Shown here: in pieces, positions 32,747 to 41,434 of the stretch
Layout of the letters: each line of letters opens with the position of its first letter
Numbering within the stretch: the stretch's first letter is position 1
From: Xenoacremonium recifei
Lineage: Eukaryota > Ascomycota > Sordariomycetes > Hypocreales > Nectriaceae
NCBI GenBank assembly: GCA_012184525.1
Contig: WOFQ01000029.1
Span: 248,001 to 312,000, forward strand
Reading direction: 5' to 3'
DNA: 64,000 bases
Program-made: the position numbers and the translations under genes
The notes under the pieces: generated by a model
Seen by the model: the letters and a program-made list of their open reading frames with translations, nothing else
What the model was told of the DNA's origin: nothing
Databases searched by the model: none

Positions 32747-33010
32747 TCATAAGTTCTCAGCTTCGCTGCGCCACCCGCCTTGTAGCACGAAAGCCGAGGT
32801 ACTGTGATGATCGATGAACGCAACCTCAGCAGCGTGATAGTCCATGGCAACTTGTGTTGGCTTCTCCCCAAGTGCAAACTTCGGACCATAATTCGGTATG
32901 TAAGAGGGCTTTTCGCGTTTGGGGCTGAACTGCGACTGGCCGACACATGCTGAGACCTCCGTGTGCGGTCGGCGACGCTTCTTCGGCTCAGCCACTGCTA
33001 GTCGTGGCAT
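32747..33010 (-). CDS. Possible small basic protein
   Basis: An 87-codon frame starting MPRLAVAEPKKRRRP, with a nuclear-localisation-like KKRRRP and a Lys/Pro-rich first half, between the two paralogous genes and opposite to them. Codon choice looks coding-like, but there is no family motif or splice support. It could be chance. Confidence 0.3.
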   Translation of the reverse strand: MPRLAVAEPKKRRRPHTEVSACVGQSQFSPKREKPSYIPNYGPKFALGEKPTQVAMDYHAAEVAFIDHHSTSAFVLQGGWRSEAENL

Positions 33011-33470
33011 TATTAGATTGGACAATTGACTTATTAAGTTCAAGGCGAGATTGAGGGTTTTTAAGTCCTAGATGGAGCTAAGCATTGAAACTATGGAATT
33101 CCCAAGCCCAGAGAAGTCTGGCCCTCCAGCGGATAGCAAAGTGCAATACCATGCCTACGCCTCACCTCATAGCCATTCATGATTCGCCAAACAGTCGGCT
33201 GGGACTCAATGCGTTGGCTAGCTTAAGCCAAAGGGTGCCCAAGGCGGACTATAACCCTCAAATGAGCCACTGCTCTTCTTTATACTAAGTGAGGCGTGCG
33301 AATTCAGGTGTATAAAGATCTGGAGAGTTGCCCGCTGAAGATCATCGTATGACCCCCGCATCCGTCAATATTCAGAAGTTGATTCTCTTATCATAAGAAG
33401 CTCTTGTTAAATTCACCGATCCCCTTCAATTTGTAGGAAGGGGTTGCCATAATTTCTTCGTTATCTCGGC

Positions 33471-34088
33471 ATGGATATCCAGTGCTCAACTCTCGGTCTG
33501 CAGGAGATCCTGCAAACCCGAGAAGGAGTCGCGCTCGTGTCGAACATGGCCGGGTTTTGCACGCCAGCTGGGGACATGCAGGTTGGATCTTGGAACTCGG
33601 CGCCCCGAGCCAGAAACCAGCTCTTTGTGTTTTCGCAGGCCGAGTTCCGAGCCCATACTGCCTCGTTCGGACAGACACCCCAGCACTATAATCAGGTTGA
33701 GGACTACTATCAGCCTGAACCTCCTCAGATGTACCAGGATCCAAGGCCGGTGCGAGGTCTCCTCCCATCTGCCCCAGCAATCCAGGTTTCAGCATATCCT
33801 CGCGGCCGAGAAGAGACGCAGCTCGTCCCGTACCACAGAGACAATATCCGGGGAAGAGACAGCGACTCTCAGGTCTCGTCGAATAGTTCTAAGACAAAGC
33901 ACGAACATCGTCGAGAAACTGCCCCGCGACGAAAAGCGCATGTCAAAAAAGACAAACAGGAGACACATTACAGCCACGGAGTGCCTAGAAGAAGCGAGTA
34001 CATTACTCGTGAAGAAGAATGGGAAGAGTACGAGAGTGAGGAAGAAGAGGTCTATTTTCCCTCTCGGCGAGCGAACAGCAATTATTAA
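33471..34088 (+). CDS. Small orphan protein, paralog of the gene at 32030-32569
   Basis: Single exon, 205 aa. Its first 65 residues share the M-x-IQ / LQE / EG-x-AL / Q-x-GSW / FS-x2-E-x-RA pattern with the upstream gene, without the four-to-five-residue insert the latter carries near residue 18. The middle is Gln/Pro/Tyr-rich. The C-terminal half is charged: a basic region (RRETAPRRKAHVKKDKQE) then an acidic run (EEEWEEYESEEEEVYF) before SRRANSNY. No membrane segment or signal peptide. A TATAAA lies about 160 bp upstream. Unknown function; probably intrinsically disordered outside the N-terminal module. Confidence 0.7.
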   Translation: MDIQCSTLGLQEILQTREGVALVSNMAGFCTPAGDMQVGSWNSAPRARNQLFVFSQAEFRAHTASFGQTPQHYNQVEDYYQPEPPQMYQDPRPVRGLLPSAPAIQVSAYPRGREETQLVPYHRDNIRGRDSDSQVSSNSSKTKHEHRRETAPRRKAHVKKDKQETHYSHGVPRRSEYITREEEWEEYESEEEEVYFPSRRANSNY

Positions 34089-34394
34089 GGGCTGCACTTG
34101 GGGTGTACGCCTGAGTCTTTGGAACTTTCGTCGCTTTATACTTGTATTCTGGGTTTAGTTTCACCTCTTTACATAGGCATGACCATTCGTTTGAAGGAAG
34201 CTTGAGGGGACGAGGGTCACGACCGATACCGAGATTGATTTCAACAATCATCTCTTCACAAGGCATCGATAGTCCTCAAATGAAAGGTCTAGAGTAATAT
34301 TATAACTTGACTTTAACTATTTAAATCTGTAACATTGATCTTACTCTTATATCATGACCCTTTAATTGACCGACTATCGATCTCGCTGCTAAGA

Positions 34395-36207
34395 TCACGC
34401 ACACGACTTCTGCATCTCCAGTAGCTTGACTATACATGCCTTTACCTGACATGCCGATTCGTTCGCTATCTGCCAAACCTGCGCCATCTCTCTTAATGCC
34501 CCAAGATTTAATTGGAGATGCAGTCGCGTATCTTCGTGATCAAATGAGGATAACTGCGAAACCATTTTGCCCAGGTGTACAATTGACGACAATGTAATTA
34601 CACAGCAGAAAAATGGGGTGTGCCGAATTAATGATGTCGGATAGGTGATCATCGTACTGATATCCTTGGCTGACCGTAGGGTGTGTTGCGTGTGAGCGTT
34701 GAAAGCCCTAATTCCAGATGATTGCAACGGCCGGGAGCAAGAGTCGATCGGTGTCAACGTCGATACGACTTGTGAGTGCGGTAGATGGAGGAGAATTGAG
34801 GTCATGTGTATTATCATGAGAGCCTGGAACATCATCTCATCTGAAGCTCCGTCATCCAATAGACAATGCTTCTTTTGGGCTGGTAAGTGCAGCCGCCAAT
34901 TCGTGAGGTGCGCTTCGACCCGTGAGATGTTTGGGTCATGGTCTCCGTGTATATGGCGCTTCTGAACGAGTTTACCGAGGATTCTAATAGCTAGAATCCG
35001 ATAGCCAAATGACGAGATCGGGTAGCCGGTACTGGAAAACTCGTGGTCCTCTAACGTTCGTAGGTACGTTGGTTCAGGAATATCCTTGATCGCGGTCAGA
35101 ATCAAAGTGTTTATAAGCAGATACAGAATCGCCTTACCCCAGAGAGATACTGAAGCTCTTCACATGGTACAGCAACATGTGAAGGGACATCAAAGAGTGG
35201 GAAGTTGGTAGATCGGTGGACGCCCGCGACCACGCCGTCGATGACAAAGAGCTCCCACCAAGTCCTCCGCCAGCTCTCCTCTAAAACAGGCAGGCCTTCT
35301 CCATGATTTACGGAAAATGCCCTTGAGTTCAAAGATATATCTAAGGCAATCTTCTCAGCCTCGGCGAGGTATGCTATTGCCTCTTCTCGACGCCAGCTTC
35401 CTCCAAGGCCGATTGTCAGAAGCAACAGAGCTTGAACCATGTACCCGTCTTTAGGGTACCTAGGATGGTGAATGAGTGCAATAGCTTGGTCGAACAAGTC
35501 TGATTGCTCCTGCTCCTGGCGAGGTTTGAGGTAAAATGAGCCAATCCATCTCATCACCGAGAGGAGATGGCCCATGTCGTGCCCTTTAGTTCTCAAGATG
35601 AAATGTTGTTTTGGAAGGACGAAAGGATGTGATGGATGAAAGTGGAAGTAGAAGGCATCGAGATGAGCATCCTCGTATGTTTGTGAATACACCTGCAGGA
35701 GGTCCAAGTTGCGCAATAAGTCTTCAATCGAATAGCTCATCTCTTCATCCTGCAAACGGTTAGCAAACATCACGAAAAGAACCATATGTGACTTGCAATG
35801 CTTAACGAGATATCATTCAAGTTCGAAGCAGATACTGAATTCGTTTCAGGCGAAGGCAACTCTACACAAGCCTGGTCGCGACAGGGCTGAACGGGTCCTT
35901 GGCGACGTTTATAACCACGCCTTCTGGCCATATACACGCAGTCGAAGGCCTTTTTCTTGCAACGAGAGCATGGCGTTTCCCCGTCGCACTTGGCATGTTT
36001 CTTTCTCTGCAGCAGATCGAACCATTAGTGGTCTACAGATTGACTTGCAACGCATGAAGTGTTGACGGGATCAGATGTGTATCTTACACAAGGCAAGCAA
36101 GTACGAAGCAACTTTCCCTCCTGCGCATGCTCGCTTATCGGCACGGAAAAGTCCGGGCTCGAGAGCAAGTCTTGGGGATTGACAAAGGGCTGGCGAAGAG
36201 GCAGCAT
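34395..36207 (-). CDS. Zn2Cys6 transcription factor, divergent from the ABC transporter
   Basis: Four exons, 36207-36088, 36006-35836, 35749-35138 and 35084-34395, join in phase 0; 530 aa. The zinc cluster is split by the first intron: Cys37 and Cys40 (RTCLPC) come from exon 1, and Cys47, 53, 56 and 63 from exon 2 (AKCDGETPCSRCKKKAFDC), spacing 2-6-5-2-6. The fungal-specific factor domain follows, with landmarks VLEESWRRTWWELFVIDGVVAG and LSGDIPEPTYLRTLEDHEF, the latter created by the last splice. The second intron's donor (GTATCT at 35835) is chosen because it keeps the frame; a nearby alternative would change a few linker residues. It shares a 775 bp promoter with the ABCG gene, a common arrangement for a regulator and its target pump. 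Confidence 0.85.
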
Positions 36208-36753
36208 TGTCTGGTAACAGGCTGTTATGTCAAGAGTACGTGAGGGGTGGATTACGAGGTTTAGATTCTGCGTATTCCGCCTGCGGGGGCGGAATGCTCT
36301 TTCATTTACGCAGGCGGACTTTGGCCACGGAGGCGAAGAGGTCCCCGACGTTGATTCAAGCTCAGGAGGATCAATAACAACTGTAGTGAGTGGCGGAACC
36401 TTCGGCAGCGTCCCCGAGAGGTACCGGCGACTTGGTTTCGGGACCTCGCTTGCCCGACTTCCGGTTCCCGCTGACTCTTGGCTGTTTAGCCTGTACCAGG
36501 AAGAGAGTCGCCATTTCAAGAATATTACAGGGTCTTTCTGGGGCAGAGATCCATCAGAAGGGACGCTCTCCCATGCATTATTCAACAGTATTATAGCCAT
36601 TGCCTTGTAATGTTGTACCAAGAGGTAGCATTTCATCCGTACTTTGTCGGGGATCTTGGTTCATCTCTGTGGGGGTACCTTGTAGTAGCTCAATTTGCTA
36701 GATCGGGGACCAGATTCGAAAGCTCGGCGACCAGGGATCATCAGCTAGAGTCA

Positions 36754-36775
36754 AATTTCCGCCACTACGGAAATT
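36754..36775. promoter_or_regulatory. Inverted repeat CCG-N6-CGG, candidate Zn2Cys6 operator
   Basis: Perfect 8 bp arms AATTTCCG and CGGAAATT separated by six bases, lying 208 bp before the ABC transporter start and 547 bp before the regulator start. Inverted CCG/CGG triplets with fixed spacing are the classic site of a dimeric Zn2Cys6 protein. The TCCG...CGGA core recalls drug-response elements of yeast ABC pumps, though with a longer spacer. Confidence 0.6.
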
Positions 36776-36982
36776 CACTTCGACGATGCTTATGAAGGGA
36801 CGGCATTTGGGAAAAGATTGAGGAATGTAAGAATAAAAAAAAATAGAGACCGTCTCCGGGGTTTCCTTTCGTGTATTTAAAACAGCTCGCAAGCAATCTG
36901 TCACGTTTCATCTTCTTACAATTAAACAATTGAACACTTAACTATCCGATACAATTCACCTTCGAGGACTTGTCGTTCAACC

Positions 36983-39002
36983 ATGTCAATCAGAGACCCA
37001 TCTCCAACAATGCTGACCTCAATGGACGACACGACTGACATTGAGCTCAATGCCATCCCCGCGGCGCATCTCATCAACAACATCGTCGACTCCTTCTCCT
37101 GGCGACAAGTGCAGGTAGTTGTCAAGGACAGAAAGACTGGCAAACCAAAGTCCATCCTTTCTGATGTTGCTGGCTCTGTCCAAGCAGGCGAAATGCTTGC
37201 CATCATGGGACCTAGCGGCTCTGGCAAGACGACCTTACTCAATGCCTTGGCTCACCGCGTTGCTGCTGCCGGCGCAGAGACCACCGGCCAGATCATGGCC
37301 AACGGACAAAAGGCCAATCTTAAAATGATCCGAGATGTCTCTGCATACGTGGAACAGGAAGATGCATTGATTGGTAGCATCACTGTTCGAGAGACTATGC
37401 TCTTCGCAGCCCGCCTCGCGCTTCCTAGGTAAGTCTCGATGAAGTCATTCATTGTAGTCTCTAACTTACCTGGTGTACAGCAATATCTCGAGGAAAGAAG
37501 CATTGACCCGAGTGGACGATCTAATCTCGAGCTTTGGATTGCAAGAGCAGAGCCACACCATAATAGGAACCCCTATTCGAAAGGGTCTCAGCGGTGGCCA
37601 GAAGAAGCGACTTGGTGTCGCGAGCCGCCTCGTGACAAACCCCAAAATCCTTTTTCTGGATGAGCCTACCAGCGGACTAGACTCGGCGCTCAGCGCAGAA
37701 GTAATCCGCTACATCAAGGACATTGCCCAGAGAAACAACGTAAGTTGCGCGTATCCCAGTATGGTTGCCATCCACTGACTCAAAGCCCAGCTCATTGTCA
37801 TCTCCTCCATCCATCAACCGTCAACCGTCACCTACCAGCTCTTCGACAAACTGGCTCTGCTATCCATGGGCGAGACGTGCTACTACGGCCCTGCCAACGA
37901 TGCGCCTGCGTACTTCGACAGAATTGGCTATCATCTACCACCCGCCACCAACCCGGCCGAATTCTACCTCGACCTTATTAACATCGATCTGGACAAGACT
38001 GGCGAGATCAGGCAACGTACACAGCACATCATCGAAGCTTGGAAAGGGTCTCCTGAGCGCATTGCCCTCGACGGAGAAATAGAGCGAGTGGCCTCGACAC
38101 CATCCAAGACCGACCTGGCAAAGCTGAAGATTCCCAAGCCAAGCCCATATCTAGTACCCGTTACGCTCATGCATCGTTCTTGGATCAAGGCCTACCGCGA
38201 CGTCGTTGCTTACGAGATCCGAATTGTCATGTATCTTGGACTCGCCATTCTCATGGGCACAGTCTTTCTGCAACTGAAGACATCCCAAGAATACATCCAG
38301 CCGTTCATCAACGCCATTTTCTTCGGGGGCGCGTTCATGTCTTTCATGGCGGTCGCATATGTGCCCGCTTTCCTTGAAGATCTACACACATTCCAGCGAG
38401 AGCGTGCAAATGGGCTGGTTGGACCTTTGGCCTTCCTGGTCTCGAACTTCCTCATCGGCCTGCCGTTCCTCTTCCTCATCGCCTTTATTTTCAGTGTCGT
38501 CGAATATTGGCTCTCCAACTTCCGCGCGAATGGATCAGCGTTCATGCTCTGGGTCTTCTGGCTATTCCTTGACCTCCTAGCGGCTGAATCTTTGGTCGTA
38601 CTGGTGTCGGCTATCTTCCCAGTATTCGTTGTTTCACTTGCAGTCACGGCGTTTGCGAACGGCCTGTGGATGGCCGTGGATGGCTTCCTCGTGCCGATGA
38701 ACATTCTCAACTCGTTTTGGAAATACGTTTTCCATTACATCGACTACCAGGCATATGTTTTCCAAGGAATGATGGTCAATGAGTTTAAAGCTCGCGACTA
38801 TACATGCGCTAAGACTTCCAGCGGCAGTTATCAGTGCATGTACGTTGGCGACTTGAACTCGGAGGGCAAGATTCGAGGCACTGATGTCTTGAGGTCGTTC
38901 AACATTGAGACAGGTCTTGAGGGGACTTGGATTGGTATCATGATTGGCATTATTTTTGGTTACAGACTTCTTGCGTATCTAGCTCTGTGGCTGAAGAAGT
39001 AG
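36983..39002 (+). CDS. ABC half-transporter, ABCG (White) type
   Basis: Three exons, 36983-37428, 37481-37739 and 37791-39002, join in frame; 638 aa, the normal size for an ABCG half-transporter with one nucleotide-binding and one membrane domain. Walker A is GPSGSGKT (residues 76-83), the signature is LSGGQKKRL, Walker B is ILFLDEPTSGLDS, and the H-loop is ISSIHQPS. The membrane domain starts near residue 355 (RDVVAYEIRIVMYLGLAILM) and has about six hydrophobic segments plus a Cys-containing loop before the last one. It must dimerise to work. Plants and fungi use such pumps for lipids, pigments or toxic compounds; the substrate is not evident. Divergent from the Zn2Cys6 gene, which may regulate it. 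Confidence 0.93.
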
Positions 39003-39168
39003 AGCGCCGAGAGCCAGCAAGCACCATCAGAACACAGAAGAGTGCCGGCCCTGTTAGAAAGCGGCACAGCATTGCATTTCTTTGGACTATTATTATATTT
39101 TATGTAGCTATCACTTTTACATCACTTTAATTTGTAGAATGCTATTTTGTTTTGTAAGACGAAATCGC

Positions 39169-39187
39169 TTGTGCCTTAATGGCACAA
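39169..39187 (+). other. Short hairpin in the 3' flank of the ABC gene
   Basis: TTGTGCC and GGCACAA, perfect 7 bp arms with a 5 nt loop, 167 bp after the stop codon. It may belong to the 3' UTR; function unknown. Confidence 0.35.
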
Positions 39188-39356
39188 ATGTAAGGAGGAG
39201 GGTGAGCTTTTGATGAGTTTCTGAAGACACCACTACGGTTTTAGCAAAAGCAGCAGAGGGTCTATATTACTAGCCCCGGTGTTATTTTCCATCGAAAAAG
39301 GAGAAGAGAGGAGAGAGAAAAATAAAAGAGAGTAATTAGCAAAAAGCAAAATCACG

Positions 39357-39451
39357 CGCCTCGGGAGGGGCTCGAACCCTCAACTTTACGGTTTCGAAGT
39401 GCTTGGTGGAGCATAAAAGCCGTACACGCTAGCCAATTGCGTCACCGAGGC
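39357..39451 (-). tRNA. tRNA with intron, probably Lys (anticodon UUU)
   Basis: On the minus strand the acceptor stem GCCTCGG pairs with CCGAGGC, then comes a discriminator G. The D stem is ACGC/GCGT with AATTGGCTA in the loop. The anticodon stem TACGG/CCGTA encloses CTTTTA, followed by an intron of about 20 nt and the last loop base. The T arm is GAGGG-TTCGAGC-CCCTC. A TTTT run 4 nt after the 3' end fits a Pol III terminator. The loop and the intron position (after base 37) match the intron-containing tRNA-Lys(UUU) of fungi. The isotype depends on placing the loop correctly. Confidence 0.85.
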
Positions 39452-39822
39452 ATTCTTCCCAGATGATGGCCTATTGTTTCCTATGTAGTCTTGGCAACTC
39501 CACCGGCGAAGCTCACCATGCCGACCTGTCCTATCCAGTTAGACTATCTCTTATAAAAGCTCTTAACATGTTGTTGCGCTCGAAAAACTTCACATAGTCG
39601 TGGTATATTTCAGGTTTAAGCGCCTGTAACTGACTTGGAAGCAGGCCACATTGAATATGAGCCTACAGAGTCGTCGGGTGGTTGGGCCGTATTGCAGCAC
39701 TTCTGCAGATTTGCTGCCCAAGGTTGTCCTCAAGGAAACTGCCTTGCTTCCATAGGCTTAACATCTTAAAAATTAGCTTTCATACCGGTCTATATGTTTT
39801 TATTCCCTCGTGTTTGTGCGAG
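39452..39822. other. Intergenic, tRNA 5' flank and promoter of the next gene
   Basis: Upstream of the tRNA on its strand and of the orphan gene on the other. A TTG at 39682 is in frame with the next gene, but no ATG precedes 39823. Confidence 0.4.
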
Positions 39823-40554
39823 ATGCCGAACCCTATAATCGGGTTTCGTGTCGAGTGCCATAACCGACATACAAGTTGTTTCAACCGCAGAATATTCAAC
39901 GGCAATATCATTCCCCGTGGAACACTGCTTCACGGCCAGGCATGGAACGACATGGTTGATGCGCACCTATCCTGGACACGCCAGCTTACGCCTTTCGTGT
40001 CCTTCTTCACCTCCTGGGATAGGGCGCTGAGATGGAGACACTTTCTGATCAATAAAAGATGCGCGACCAACGTCGTTATCATCGCTGTCTGGCTGAAAGG
40101 CCTACCGGTTATTCACGACGCACTGGAGCAGGCCAAGAAGCTCGGCTACTCAAATGAAACGAACGATCGGGGGCGGTGCCTTGAGCATCATGAGAACGAG
40201 GTCCTCGTCCAGGGAGGTATTCGTGCAGACGAGCATAGAGTCCTGGCCTGCTTCGAGGGAGATACCCTTTCCACTCGCGCCGTGTCACTCCATCCACTCC
40301 GGTTCTTAGGATCGAGGGATGCAATAACTGTCCACGTTCCCGACGATTGCTTCCTAGTGGCTGATGACCCAAGCGGCAGGCTCGAGTTGGAGTTGTACAG
40401 TCTTACTGGCGCCAGAAACCACTTCAAGTACTGTATTTTGGTACTCGCACTAGGTGGCCGCGAATGGGCAGAAAGCGCAACAAGATGCAATAAGGTAGCT
40501 CTTCGGTTTACGCTACCGTCTCGCCCTCGGGTGATTTACTTTAACACAACATAA
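39823..40554 (+). CDS. Orphan protein with DUF7587-like pattern
   Basis: Single exon, 243 aa from the first ATG (MPNPIIGFRVECHN). The core HLSWTRQLTPFVSFFTSWDRALRW followed by a hydrophobic strand (NVVIIAVWL) and later HHENEVLVQGGIRADEH resembles a widespread fungal domain of unknown function (DUF7587). In that pattern a His-Leu-x-Trp stretch, a Ser-Pro/Thr-Pro-Phe-x-Ser motif and a late Glu-Val/Tyr-Leu-Val motif line up, as in ADP-ribosyltransferase-like folds. I match it from memory of the pattern, not by search, and give no enzymatic claim. No signal peptide or membrane helix. Genes with this domain are often lineage-specific and patchy. Confidence 0.55.
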   Translation: MPNPIIGFRVECHNRHTSCFNRRIFNGNIIPRGTLLHGQAWNDMVDAHLSWTRQLTPFVSFFTSWDRALRWRHFLINKRCATNVVIIAVWLKGLPVIHDALEQAKKLGYSNETNDRGRCLEHHENEVLVQGGIRADEHRVLACFEGDTLSTRAVSLHPLRFLGSRDAITVHVPDDCFLVADDPSGRLELELYSLTGARNHFKYCILVLALGGREWAESATRCNKVALRFTLPSRPRVIYFNTT

Positions 40555-41434
40555 TATAGCCATCATCCACGGTGTTGTTTGAGTGTTCGTAGTAGTATAC
40601 CTGCAAGAAGGCCTAGATAGAGTAAACAATTCCAGCACAAGTTCCCAGGACAACAGACTTTCCAACTTCTATACGAAGCGGTACGGACTCCGTACAGATA
40701 AGAGAGACTGGCCGAACAAGGCCGATGGCCGAGGCTCGGCGCTCGAGACCCACCTCGGTCGGCGCCCCCGGAGAGCCAAAAGGAGTCCGTCCAGCCCCCC
40801 TTGCGGACTTTAGATATCGATCCGAAAGAATAGCAAAGAGCAATTGAATCACTAGGCATCCGGTGTCCATTCCGCGGCGCCAACGGAAGCTGTAAATGAC
40901 GCAAGGGTCGCCCAGATCGACCTCGGTCTAGATGGGGGTCATCCACAATCTCCTCTCCTCCTCTCCTCTCCTGCAATGGCACACACTCCAATGTTCCTCT
41001 GCGGCACCGCCAGCCTTAATCGGATCCGACGCCAACTCCCGAATCGCAAGCCGGTCTATCTAAGATGCGATCCTCGCCCCTCGTAGTAGCCTATAGAAGA
41101 GGTGCCGAGGTGTTCGGCCTCGTCGGCCTCGTTCCTCCGGTGCTTAAACTGCTCTAAAGATCCCATCCCTTGCGGAGAAGGTGGGGTAGTTTTTGCTCTT
41201 GGCTGGTTTTCCCCAGGTTTCGAAAGACCTAGCTCCCTTGCTAGTTCTTGCAAGTGACGAGACAGGGCAGCTTGAGACTGGACCAGAAGAGGAGCTGCGG
41301 TTGGAGTTGCTCCGAAACTCCTCAAGCTCTGCCTCTCCTCCGCCAGGCTTCTTTACCAGACATCCTCCCCTCACCATCCAGTAGCATCACACCCAGCCTC
41401 TCTCTCTCACCTCGCCAGAACACTCCCTCCCGCC
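40555..41434. other. Intergenic, 880 bp with a perfect palindrome
   Basis: Contains GTACGGA-C-TCCGTAC at 40681-40695, and CT-rich low-complexity sequence near 40950-40975 and 41390-41430 (typical of a fungal core promoter). ORFs across it on both strands have no motif. Confidence 0.45.
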
